Of a stretch of DNA of 15,108 nucleotides, positions 5,320 to 12,644 are shown piece by piece. Both the position numbers and the translations under genes were made by a program. The first letter of the stretch is position 1. Every line of letters begins with the position of its first letter. A model generated the notes under the pieces. The model saw nothing but the letters and a program-made list of their open reading frames with translations. It was not told where the DNA came from and searched no databases. This stretch comes from JBGTIS01 sp041745535 (GTDB taxonomy: Bacteria; Bacteroidota; Bacteroidia; Cytophagales; Cyclobacteriaceae), in contig JBGTIS010000097.1 of NCBI GenBank assembly GCA_041745535.1, positions 1-15,108 on the forward strand, written 5' to 3'.

Positions 5320-8025
5320 TCAATAATTCAGGGCATCTTTTTGGTAGGCCAGGGTACTCATATCAATCAGAAACTGTTCCAGGGCATCGGAGCCCATGTT
5401 TTTCATATGTACATAGGCAATCCGATCCTCACTTTTTTCATCCACATGTTTTCTGTTTTTCCTAATCCAGCTATCGTATAAATGATCTTTTACTGAATTA
5501 TAGGATTCCGGATGTATTTTAATATCTATTTTTTTTCCTTCCCTTGTAAAAGTAAGACTAAGCTCATCATCCATAGAAGGTTTGGTAAAGTAAAATTCCC
5601 GGTTCTGCCTGGTATCTACAGGTTCATGGTTAATCGCTGTTAGCAAGTCGCCGGGTTGAATATCAATATTAGTTTTATCGGTAACACTATTTTCTACTAT
5701 GCTGGCTACCAGATAGGGATTGTTCTCCTCGAAAAGCAAGCCTATACCCAAGGTACGCACCTTATAAAAGGCATCTTCCTCATCGCCGCTTGACTGGAAT
5801 CCGTAATGAGAAGTGTTTAATTCGCCCAGCATGTCGTTGGTAAGTAACCGTAAGTCTGCGCGACTATTGATATAGGGTAAGTAGGCCTCGTACTTTTCTT
5901 TGGTTTTCTCCCAGTTTATCTCATGAAAATCAGCATCATAAAAGTTCTCCTCCATGTTGGCCCAGGTTTCATAAAACATCTGGTTGAATTCATCTTTCAG
6001 GTTGCGGCGAAAAGTATGTGAAATTTCAATTTTTTCCGTTTTATTTTCATCCAGTTTCAACTGGCAGATGGTACCATCTATGAGCAGATAATAATTGTCC
6101 TCTGCTTTGGTCAGAATTACATTGCTGGTTTGGGCGTTTTCTATTTTTTCAGTTTTCGGAGTTTCGAAAGGTTCCAGAGTGGTTTTCCAGATTTGGTTGG
6201 TGCCTTTTTCATGGTCAGAGGCATACAATACATAAGTTTTGTCATCTTTTTGTATCACATTAGGACTACTTTGCGTACCGAAATCAGGGCCAATATGTGC
6301 CCAGCGTTCATATAATTTTTCCGGATTGATGCGGACCTGAATTTTTTGTTTTTCTTCTTCTTTTTTCTTTTTCTTATCTTTTATGTTCTCCTCGTCATCT
6401 TCTTTTTTTTCTTCAAAAAGCTCCTGATAACTTTCAGAAACAAAAGGTTTATCATGTTTTTCTAAAGCTATTCGGTAAATTCTGGCATTTTCCAGTCCAT
6501 AAGGATAAGAAGGTTTTTCCCGGCTGGCCACAAAATAAATATATTTGCCGTCGGGTGACCAGAATGGCTCTGTCTCAGTAAGGCCGGTATGGGTCAGGTT
6601 CAGCGTATCTTTGGTTTCTAATTGATAAACCATTATCTCATCTTCGAAATTTCGTTTGGCAACAAATACGATATATTTCCCATCGGGCGAGAAGTAAGGC
6701 AGCGGATTGAACAAAGCCCAGAGTTCGTCCGTTACTACCGTTTCGCTGGCAAAGCTTTTCATGTCCATCAGCCTGACTTCATTTCTGCCACTGAGGTATA
6801 CGCCTTTTGTCCGGTCTTCATTCAGGGTCAGATTCCGGTTATTCTGCTGGTCTGAAGTAAGTTGCCGGGCAGTTTCTTCCTTGTCGGCAGGCATAGTAAA
6901 CCAGTTCTGATAACCCTGAACCGTTTGGTTAAAAATCAGGCTTTTGTTATCAGCGAGCCATTTTACTTCCAGCACCCGCCCGGTAACCTGGGTTTTCAGT
7001 TGTCGGGTTAATTTCCCTTTTATATCAGTAACGAAGAGTTCTCCCCGCGATACAAAGGCCAGTTTCTTATTATCAGACGAAACATCAAAAGCAGAAATTT
7101 TTCCTTCTACTTCAAAATCCTTCAGTTGGGGTAGTACTTCATTTTTATAGATGGAAATATTCACCTTTTCCGAAGTTTTTGAAGCAACATCGTATATAAA
7201 AAGCTGATAGTCTCTTTCAAATACCACCTTTTTGCCATTAGCACTTACAAATGGATGTTTAATAGAAGTATCAAAATTCGTTAACTGTGTTTTCTGTCCA
7301 TTCAGAAATGTATACAGGTTATACTCTCCATTGGCTTCATCAGAAACAAAATAAACCTGCCCCTGCTGGTCGATGGTAGTCCATAAATCTTTTCCTTCAT
7401 AAGCAGTATAGGTTTTGTACTGTTTAGTTTCCGGATTATAAGATTTGATATCGGGGTTAAAAGCACCTTTATAGCGCTTCCGGTTGGCAAAAAAATTACT
7501 TTCCCAGCTTTCGTTAAAAAATATTTCCCCTGTGCCGGGATGTTCTGCCAGGTTATGGATGGTATTAAAATAATTTTCAAATAATCGTTTCGGAGTATCC
7601 CCATTCCTAGAAACCGTAAATCCGGTAAACCGATTGTAGCGGTCAGAGGTGAAATAAATTTGGGTATTGTCCCAACTCCAGCCATCTACATCATCACCAG
7701 CTTCGTGGTAAGTTAATTGCCGGATTACCCCGCCTGCCAGCGGCATTAAAAACACATCATTGTTTCCGTATTGGGCTCCGGTAAATGCCAGCCACTGGCC
7801 ATTGGGAGAAATGCGCGGACGGGTTTCAATACCTTCCATGGCCGTAAGCCTGTAGGCAGGGCCTCCATTTGTATTTGCCCGCCATAAATCGCCGGCATAA
7901 CTAAAAACTACGGTGGTGCCATCGGGAGAAAGGGTAGGATAGGTCGCGAAATAAATTTTCTGGGTTTGGGCTGATAAGACAGTATAAGCGCAAAGCAAAA
8001 CAATACTCAGAATAGTTTTTTTCAT
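5320..8025 (-). CDS. Tricorn-like protease, N-terminal fragment (beta-propellers, PDZ, first part of S41 core)
   Basis: This 901-codon frame starts at the ATG at 8025 with a signal peptide (hydrophobic to about residue 18, likely cleaved at LSA-QTQ). Propeller-type PD40 repeats follow, for example SPDGTTVVFSYAGDLW (33-48), SPNGQWLAF (73-81), SPDGKYIVFVAKR (446-458) and SPDGKYIYFVASR (490-502). A charged linker of almost only Lys, Glu and Asp covers about 537-562. The C1 region includes ETWANMEENFYD (686-697) and LNTSHYGF (737-743), whose His740 corresponds to the tricorn catalytic Ser-His pair. A PDZ domain follows (about 755-840, with IQPGDLLTAINHEPV), and the S41 core begins at about 868. 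The frame ends prematurely within a core strand, so this product alone has the His but not the nucleophile. Confidence 0.85.
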   Translation of the reverse strand: MKKTILSIVLLCAYTVLSAQTQKIYFATYPTLSPDGTTVVFSYAGDLWRANTNGGPAYRLTAMEGIETRPRISPNGQWLAFTGAQYGNNDVFLMPLAGGVIRQLTYHEAGDDVDGWSWDNTQIYFTSDRYNRFTGFTVSRNGDTPKRLFENYFNTIHNLAEHPGTGEIFFNESWESNFFANRKRYKGAFNPDIKSYNPETKQYKTYTAYEGKDLWTTIDQQGQVYFVSDEANGEYNLYTFLNGQKTQLTNFDTSIKHPFVSANGKKVVFERDYQLFIYDVASKTSEKVNISIYKNEVLPQLKDFEVEGKISAFDVSSDNKKLAFVSRGELFVTDIKGKLTRQLKTQVTGRVLEVKWLADNKSLIFNQTVQGYQNWFTMPADKEETARQLTSDQQNNRNLTLNEDRTKGVYLSGRNEVRLMDMKSFASETVVTDELWALFNPLPYFSPDGKYIVFVAKRNFEDEIMVYQLETKDTLNLTHTGLTETEPFWSPDGKYIYFVASREKPSYPYGLENARIYRIALEKHDKPFVSESYQELFEEKKEDDEENIKDKKKKKEEEKQKIQVRINPEKLYERWAHIGPDFGTQSSPNVIQKDDKTYVLYASDHEKGTNQIWKTTLEPFETPKTEKIENAQTSNVILTKAEDNYYLLIDGTICQLKLDENKTEKIEISHTFRRNLKDEFNQMFYETWANMEENFYDADFHEINWEKTKEKYEAYLPYINSRADLRLLTNDMLGELNTSHYGFQSSGDEEDAFYKVRTLGIGLLFEENNPYLVASIVENSVTDKTNIDIQPGDLLTAINHEPVDTRQNREFYFTKPSMDDELSLTFTREGKKIDIKIHPESYNSVKDHLYDSWIRKNRKHVDEKSEDRIAYVHMKNMGSDALEQFLIDMSTLAYQKDALNY

Positions 8026-8126
8026 GCTTTTATTAGGTTAGACAGGTCTGCAGGCGGCATAAACCCGCCGTTTTGGCTGAAAACTGTAGTATTTAAAAAA
8101 ACAGGGGTTTATTGTTTTAATTTTAA

Positions 8127-8157
8127 TTTGCAAATAGTTGAAATAACACTAATTTTG
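8127..8157 (+). promoter_or_regulatory. Promoter of rpsT (strong Bacteroidota consensus)
   Basis: TTTG at 8127-8130, a 19-base spacer, and TAATTTTG at 8150-8157 match the Bacteroidota primary-sigma consensus TTTG-N19-TAnnTTTG exactly. The rpsT start codon follows 47 bases later. A strong promoter is expected for a ribosomal protein gene. This is the best promoter in the window. Confidence 0.75.
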
Positions 8158-8204
8158 CAGTTCGTTAAAAAAAGCAATAGTAAATAAAGATTTAGAATAA
8201 GGCA

Positions 8205-8456
8205 ATGGCAAATCATAAATCAGCTTTAAAAAAAATACGGTCAGACGAAGCGAAGCGATTAAGAAACCGGTACCAGTTAAAAACCACCCGAACTTATATA
8301 AAGAGGTTACAGGAATCCACGGATAAAACCGAAGCGGAAAAGCTTTACAAGGATGTATCCTCTATGCTGGATAAACTTGCCAAAAAAAACATTATTCATA
8401 AAAACAAAGCTGCTAACAATAAATCAAGGTTAGCTAAATTTGTTCATTCGTTATAG
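8205..8456 (+). CDS. rpsT: 30S ribosomal protein S20
   Basis: An 83-residue, strongly basic, helical protein starting MANHKSALKKIRSDEAKRLRN, the hallmark of S20, and ending NKAANNKSRLAKFVHSL. S20 binds 16S rRNA early in assembly of the small subunit. Length and sequence pattern are normal for the family. It is a single-gene transcription unit here, with an excellent promoter before it and an excellent terminator after it. Adjacent radC runs in the same direction but is separated by the terminator. Confidence 0.98.
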   Translation: MANHKSALKKIRSDEAKRLRNRYQLKTTRTYIKRLQESTDKTEAEKLYKDVSSMLDKLAKKNIIHKNKAANNKSRLAKFVHSL

Positions 8457-8480
8457 TCTGTTCCTTTCCCATTATTTTAT

Positions 8481-8516
8481 AAAAGCCTTTTATCTACCCG
8501 GGTAAAAGGCTTTTTT
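8481..8516 (+). terminator. Rho-independent terminator of rpsT
   Basis: AAAAGCCTTTTA at 8481-8492 and TAAAAGGCTTTT at 8503-8514 form a perfect 12-bp stem around a 10-base loop, and the downstream arm runs into a T-tract (8511-8516). It begins 24 bases after the rpsT stop. Confidence 0.9.
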
Positions 8517-8637
8517 ATGCACTTATAGAAAGTTGATTAAATTCTTACCCAAGAAGGATTTCCGTTTTTTACCTTAAATAATTACGCGTTTTTCCATGTA
8601 ATTTAGCTAATCGTTGTAACAGCAAAGGTTTAGAGAA

Positions 8638-9339
8638 ATGGATTCAGCATATTCAAATGAAAAGGGGATTAGAAGTTGGGCAGAAGAAGACCGGCCCCGT
8701 GAAAAATTATTATTGAAAGGCAGAACTGTGCTTTCAGATGCCGAACTTATCGCAATCCTGATTGGCTCGGGCACCACTTCGTTAAGCGCGGTAGATGTTG
8801 GCAAAATTATTTTGAAGAGTGTAAATTACAATCTCAATGAATTGGCCAGGCTTTCAGTCAGGGACCTGCAAAAGTTTAAGGGAATTGGCCAGGCGAAAGC
8901 TATCAGTATTGTAAGCGCGCTTGAACTGGGGCGAAGGCGGAAGGAACAGGAACCTGCCCAAAGAGAGAAAATTACCTGTTCAGAGGATGCCTACCATATT
9001 ATGCGCCCACATCTGCTGGATTTACCGCATGAAGAATTCTGGATTATTTTGCTCAATCGCGCTAATATGGTTATGAAAACCCACTCTGTTAGCCACGGAG
9101 GCATTTCAGGAACCGTGGCTGATCCCAAAATTATTTTCAAAGTAGCGCTGGAAAATCGAGCCTCTTCTATCATTCTGGCTCATAATCACCCTTCAGGCAA
9201 TTTAAAACCCAGTGAGGCTGATATCAAGCTTACTCAAAAGCTTAAAGAAGGGGGTAACATGCTGGATCTTCCTGTTCTGGATCACATTATTTTTACCGAT
9301 GAGAGCTATCTGAGCTTCGCCGATGAAGGCATGATATAA
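8638..9339 (+). CDS. radC: RadC-family JAB/MPN-domain protein (DUF2466)
   Basis: A 233-residue protein of normal RadC length. The N-terminal part has RSWAEEDRPREKLL and LSDAELIAILIGSGT, followed by a helix-hairpin-helix at about 77-97 (LQKFKGIGQAKAISI) that suggests DNA binding. The C-terminal JAB domain carries a complete metal-binding JAMM signature: His182 and His184 in AHNHPSG, Ser186, and Asp195, with upstream ENRASSIIL. Despite the historical name, a DNA-repair role for RadC is not established. The protein is widespread and is often near ribosomal or genome-maintenance genes. The ATG at 8638 fits the family's usual N-terminus. The next gene begins 60 bp downstream and may be co-transcribed. 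Confidence 0.95.
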   Translation: MDSAYSNEKGIRSWAEEDRPREKLLLKGRTVLSDAELIAILIGSGTTSLSAVDVGKIILKSVNYNLNELARLSVRDLQKFKGIGQAKAISIVSALELGRRRKEQEPAQREKITCSEDAYHIMRPHLLDLPHEEFWIILLNRANMVMKTHSVSHGGISGTVADPKIIFKVALENRASSIILAHNHPSGNLKPSEADIKLTQKLKEGGNMLDLPVLDHIIFTDESYLSFADEGMI

Positions 9340-9357
9340 AATATATATGTATTGTAT

Positions 9358-9398
9358 TTGAAATTTCATAAAATTTCTTGAAATTACGATAAAATTTT
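9358..9398 (+). repeat. Imperfect tandem 20-bp repeat directly before a start codon
   Basis: The 20 bases at 9358-9377 (TTGAAATT, two bases, ATAAAATTTC) are followed immediately by a similar copy at 9378-9398 (TTGAAATT, three bases, ATAAAATTTT). The second copy ends one base before the ATG at 9400. It may be an operator, a promoter duplication, or chance in AT-rich DNA. Confidence 0.4.
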
Positions 9399-9399
9399 T

Positions 9400-9867
9400 A
9401 TGAAAAACCTGGTTTCAACCAAATATCCCATCATTTATAAAGGTTGGATATTTTCCTGGATAGCTGCTTTTTTTAGCCTTACCTTACTTACCATATTCTG
9501 GGAAAGAGAAAATTGGTGGACGGCGATTTGGCTGCCCTTAATTGTTTGTGGCACCTTAGTTCCCCGAATTACGCGGGTAATTCGTAACTTAAAGACGATC
9601 AGGGCCGACCATCAATACTTATACATCAGCGACCGCAAAAGTGAGATTAAAATTTCCTTCAACGAAATTTCAGTATTTGAGCTTAAAACCATTGGCGGCA
9701 TTTACAAAATTGTTTTGCGCACTCCTCATCCTCAGTTGGGAAAACGTATTTATTTTATGGCCTCAATCCTGTATCCTTTTAATGGCAAAACGATAGACAA
9801 AAAAATGCGAATGTTACGTGATAATATCAGGCATATACAACATAATATGCAAATAGAAGAAAGCTAA
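9400..9867 (+). CDS. Small membrane protein of unknown function
   Basis: A 155-residue protein I do not recognise. Two hydrophobic segments lie at about residues 17-34 (IFSWIAAFFSLTLLTIFW) and 42-56 (AIWLPLIVCGTLVP), separated by a short ERENWW loop. A basic stretch (RITRVIRNLKTIRAD) follows, then a soluble part of about 85 residues with alternating beta-strand character (QYLYISDRKSEIKISFNEISVF, KIVLRTPH) and a charged helix at the end. That layout, a membrane hairpin followed by a PH-like beta domain, is seen in several small bacterial membrane proteins, but the match is only structural guesswork. It lies 60 bp after radC on the same strand. The intergenic leader carries the tandem repeat at 9358-9398. 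Confidence 0.75.
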   Translation: MKNLVSTKYPIIYKGWIFSWIAAFFSLTLLTIFWERENWWTAIWLPLIVCGTLVPRITRVIRNLKTIRADHQYLYISDRKSEIKISFNEISVFELKTIGGIYKIVLRTPHPQLGKRIYFMASILYPFNGKTIDKKMRMLRDNIRHIQHNMQIEES

Positions 9868-9984
9868 AAACTTTTTTATCCTTTCAATTACCCGATCCAT
9901 AATTTTCCTCAATCGTAATTCCGCGTTTTTTTCTTTACATATTACAAATATTTATTTAATCTTTCTTATAACTAAATTCCCTTG

Positions 9985-10008
9985 ATTAGTTATACCTCGA
10001 TAAATTTG
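9985..10008 (+). promoter_or_regulatory. Candidate promoter for the duplicated-domain lipoprotein gene
   Basis: TAAATTTG at 10001-10008 matches the Bacteroidota -7 box exactly. A TTG lies at 9982-9984, only 16 bases upstream, which is somewhat short of the usual spacing. This would give a leader of about 95 bases before the ATG at 10112. The rest of the 244-bp spacer (9868-10111) is AT-rich with no gene visible and no clear terminator for the preceding gene. Confidence 0.5.
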
Positions 10009-10111
10009 AAATATTTCCGAATTCTTTTAAATTTATAAGAATACTTTTTCCCGATATATCCACTGATGGATATGCGATTTTTTTATTTTATCAACCCAAA
10101 ATAAAGTTTAT

Positions 10112-11035
10112 ATGAAAACAGTGCATATCCTTTTAATTGCTACCTTGTCTTTATTTTTCATCCGCTGCAATCATGAGAAAGCGAAAGAAGAAGTTCATTT
10201 GAGTAAAGATGCGCTGGAAGGAACCTGGAAACTTTCTTCTTATATAGACCCGGACAGCAAGGATACCACATGGAAGGAATATCCCAGCAACATAATTTAT
10301 GAAAAGTTTATTACGCCTACCCATTTTACCTGGGTGCGGTACGATAAAGATAAAGATGTAATGCAGGGAACAGGTGGTGGGACGTATGTTTTTAATGATA
10401 CCTCTTATACAGAAGATATTTTATTCTTTTATCCTCCCGGATCCAATATATTAGGTCAGGCTATTCCATTTTCTGTAGAAATGGAAGACGGGAAATGGCA
10501 CCATACCGGTTATGCGAAAGTTTTGGAATTTAATCCTGAGGTAGGCGAAGTGCAGGTAACTGATTCCAGTAAAATAGAAGAGATCTGGACAAAAATAGAT
10601 GGGAAAGCCGATAGTACAAATTCTGATATAGATTTGGTAGGTAGCTGGGAATTGGTTTCTTACATGAACCAAAATGAATCGCTTTGGTCTGATTATCCTG
10701 ATTTTGTAGGCTATATCAAACATATCACTCCGACCCATTTCGTGTGGGTTAAGTACAATGCTGATGGAGATGAAGTAATGTCAGAAGGAGGAGGAACCTA
10801 TTCTTTGGAAGGTAATACCTACACTGAGAATATAGAATTTATGTACCCTTCGGGTTCCAAGCAGGTAGGTACTTCCTTGCCCTTTACGGTAGAGATGAAG
10901 GATGGAAAATGGTATCATACCGGTTATGTGAAAAAAATAGAAACCGATCCGGCCACTGGTAAATCTACTGTTACCGACTCTACTTTGATAAGAGAAATCT
11001 GGAAGAAATACGAAGGACCAAAAGCTAATATCTGA
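10112..11035 (+). CDS. Probable lipoprotein made of two copies of one domain, function unknown
   Basis: A 307-residue exported protein. The signal region (residues 1-18) ends in FFIRC, with Cys19 as probable lipid attachment site. The Arg just before the Cys is unusual for a lipobox. The mature part is a tandem duplication: residues about 35-164 and 175-302 align with only a two-residue gap, and by hand count about half the positions are identical. Both copies have LxGxW, a YP pair, ITPTHFxWVxY, GGGTY, YTE, PFxVEMxDGKWxHTGYxK and IxEIWxK. The strand-rich pattern and initial GxW suggest a lipocalin-like beta barrel similar to small Bacteroidota domains (for example DUF4488), but I cannot confirm this. 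The gene has its own promoter-like box and terminator, so it is probably a monocistronic unit. Confidence 0.85.
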   Translation: MKTVHILLIATLSLFFIRCNHEKAKEEVHLSKDALEGTWKLSSYIDPDSKDTTWKEYPSNIIYEKFITPTHFTWVRYDKDKDVMQGTGGGTYVFNDTSYTEDILFFYPPGSNILGQAIPFSVEMEDGKWHHTGYAKVLEFNPEVGEVQVTDSSKIEEIWTKIDGKADSTNSDIDLVGSWELVSYMNQNESLWSDYPDFVGYIKHITPTHFVWVKYNADGDEVMSEGGGTYSLEGNTYTENIEFMYPSGSKQVGTSLPFTVEMKDGKWYHTGYVKKIETDPATGKSTVTDSTLIREIWKKYEGPKANI

Positions 11036-11124
11036 TAGAAAAATGTTATTGTGAACAAGATTTGGTAACAGAAAAATACTTAAAAATGGTGTGAAGCGGA
11101 TCTTCTATCGCGCACCTAAAAAAT

Positions 11125-11156
11125 AAAAGGCTCCCTTGTTTTTGGGGGCCTTTTTT
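11125..11156 (+). terminator. Bidirectional rho-independent terminator
   Basis: AAAAGGCTCCC at 11125-11135 pairs with GGGGGCCTTTT at 11144-11154 (one G-T wobble) around an 8-base loop. T-tracts follow on both strands: TTTTTT at 11151-11156 on plus, and TTTTATTTTTT on minus. It sits between the convergent duplicated-domain lipoprotein and TPR genes and can serve both. Confidence 0.88.
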
Positions 11157-11205
11157 ATCGGTATTTAACTTGCCAGCTTTTTTTGCCTTATATAATTTAA
11201 TACTA

Positions 11206-12513
11206 TTAAACCGGGCGACGTTGGATAACCACCTCTTCGTTAATCCAGCAACCTACTTTATACGCTTCACCTTCTTTCAAATCCAGCGCGAATATATCGT
11301 CACTGGAAGGAAACTGTTCGCTGGCGGCATTCATCATTTCCTGGTCACCGGCTTTTTCATACATTTTATATGCAGCCAGGTAAACAGCGCGGTCGGCTAC
11401 CTGGTTTACTTTTTCGCTACATTCCTGAAAGCTGCTGTAATATAGGTCGCCAATCAGTTTGAAAGCGTCTTTACGGGAAGGATCCGCGCTAACAGCTTGC
11501 ATGGCCAGAGATCTGGCTTTAGGTTTGTTGTTCTGCTTTCTGAACATATTGGCCAAGTTCAAATAAATATCAGCTTTTTTGGAATTGTCATCGGCTAACT
11601 CAATGGCCTCATTGTAATATTGCTCTGCCAAATCGTATTTTTCCTCAGAAGCACTTTTAATCCCCAAAATTTTGGCTATCCCAAAGGATGGTTCATTTTT
11701 CTGCACTACCTGCGCGGCCTCCAGAAAAATAGGATTATCGCTACAATTGCTGGAAAGCGCTAAACCCATGATTTTTTTCGCTAACTTATAATCGTTCGGA
11801 TTGGCTTTCAGCTTGGTTCCAAGGTTGTTTTCTATAAAGTTACAATCTACAGTTACCATGGCTGTTAGCATTTTGTCAATATAAGAACGAGTTTTTTCTA
11901 TGCTTTCGGCATTTTCCCCTTGTTCTTCCTTATGATCGAGGAGGTCAGTTACTTTTTGGTAGCGGTCCAGCACCTCATCGTCAGAAAGATTACCACCCGA
12001 GGCGTTATATCTTCTAACTACATCCATATAAGCTACCAAATTGTTGGTTTGTATGTCATCCGGATTCATACCGAATACCTTTTCAAACAAATCAAAAAGC
12101 TCCTGGTATCTGTCTTTCTGGTCTTTATGAAATTTGTAAGCAGAGTAAGCTTTCCGGTTCAGGACATCAGCCTCATTATCAAAATACTTAATACGCTGGT
12201 CGTACAAAGCCAAAGCCTTATCCTCGTAGGCTGTCTTCTGGGATGGATCTTTTTCTTTTTCGGACAGATCCTCATAAATTTTACCGCCATGAATGTAGAT
12301 ATTAAGCGTAAGGTCAGGTGTGTTGGTCAATAGCCATTCAAGTGGCGCCACAGCTTCCTGGAGTTTGCCTGCTTTCATGTAATCACTGTATAGTGCCAAT
12401 TTTTCAGCCGCAGTAGATTTTTTATCAGGATCATCTGGCCATTTTACCTGCTGGCCGTAGGTGTTAAAAATTAAAAAACAAAGTACAAACGAAGAAAAGA
12501 CAAAACGCATCAT
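11206..12513 (-). CDS. Secreted tetratricopeptide-repeat protein
   Basis: A 435-residue protein with a signal peptide (about residues 1-20, ending NTYG before QQ), so periplasmic or outer-membrane associated. The mature part is almost entirely helical, with TPR-like pairs at about 37-68 (EKLALYSDYMKAGKLQEAVAPLEWLL, split here) and a clearer array at about 285-360 (YDLAEQYYNEAIELADDN, ADIYLNLANMFRKQNNKPKA, ARSLAMQAVSADPS). TPRs bind proteins, so a scaffold or assembly role in the envelope is possible. The mature chain has four Cys (224, 257, 365, 422), enough for two disulfides after export. It ends in KVGCWINEEVVIQRRPV, a compact C-terminal strand. It is a separate unit 131 bp downstream of rluD. 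The start could be either of two adjacent ATG codons. Confidence 0.88.
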   Translation of the reverse strand: MMRFVFSSFVLCFLIFNTYGQQVKWPDDPDKKSTAAEKLALYSDYMKAGKLQEAVAPLEWLLTNTPDLTLNIYIHGGKIYEDLSEKEKDPSQKTAYEDKALALYDQRIKYFDNEADVLNRKAYSAYKFHKDQKDRYQELFDLFEKVFGMNPDDIQTNNLVAYMDVVRRYNASGGNLSDDEVLDRYQKVTDLLDHKEEQGENAESIEKTRSYIDKMLTAMVTVDCNFIENNLGTKLKANPNDYKLAKKIMGLALSSNCSDNPIFLEAAQVVQKNEPSFGIAKILGIKSASEEKYDLAEQYYNEAIELADDNSKKADIYLNLANMFRKQNNKPKARSLAMQAVSADPSRKDAFKLIGDLYYSSFQECSEKVNQVADRAVYLAAYKMYEKAGDQEMMNAASEQFPSSDDIFALDLKEGEAYKVGCWINEEVVIQRRPV

Positions 12514-12549
12514 AAAGGTTAGGTTTAAGGATGATGAATTTTAAATGAA

Positions 12550-12557
12550 CAAAGGTA
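12550..12557 (-). promoter_or_regulatory. Candidate -7 box for the TPR protein gene
   Basis: The minus strand reads TACCTTTG, an exact TAnnTTTG match, 36 bases before the ATG at 12513. The region upstream is very AT-rich and has no clear TTG at the -33 distance. Its presence supports separate transcription from rluD. Confidence 0.5.
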
Positions 12558-12644
12558 AAAAGGGTAATTATTTAAATTTAGAAAAATATACTTATTTTTC
12601 ACAGTTTTTCTCTTTCTAATATTATAAACCAGCCAAAGTGTAGT

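Larger units (their letters stand above)
4872..8025 (-). pseudogene. Tricorn-like S41 protease, reading frame broken by one extra base
   Basis: Taken together, 8025 to 4872 encodes a tricorn-protease homologue, an exported peptidase that acts on peptides and small proteins. It falls into two frames. The first frame stops at TGA (5322-5320) just after residues TLAYQKDALNY. The second frame continues without a gap. Deleting one A of the AA at 5327-5328 turns ALNY-stop into ALIIDLRYNTGG, the expected hydrophobic strand and Arg-containing loop of the S41 core, and gives 1050 residues, close to the usual tricorn length. The lesion could be a true inactivating mutation, a sequencing or assembly error, or, much less likely, recoding. 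If real, the first product lacks the catalytic Ser and is inactive as a protease. Codon use and domain conservation after the break show no decay, which favours a recent event or an error. Confidence 0.85.

Noticed and set aside
7302..7685. Minus-strand open frame of 127 codons within the tricorn-like gene
   Set aside because: It overlaps the propeller region of the tricorn frame on the same strand. PD40 repeats in the long frame are far better supported.
3161..8025. S8 protease plus tricorn-like protease as a coordinated proteolysis system
   Set aside because: The genes are convergent with a terminator between them, so adjacency alone gives no evidence of joint function.
8053..8069. Small GGCGG/CCGCC hairpin upstream of the tricorn-like gene as a riboswitch or terminator
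   Set aside because: Only a 5-bp stem with no T-tract and no recognisable aptamer elements.
11920..12333. Plus-strand open frame of 137 codons opposite the TPR gene
   Set aside because: Its translation is hydrophobic and patternless, as expected antisense to a charged helical protein, and it has no promoter or start context.
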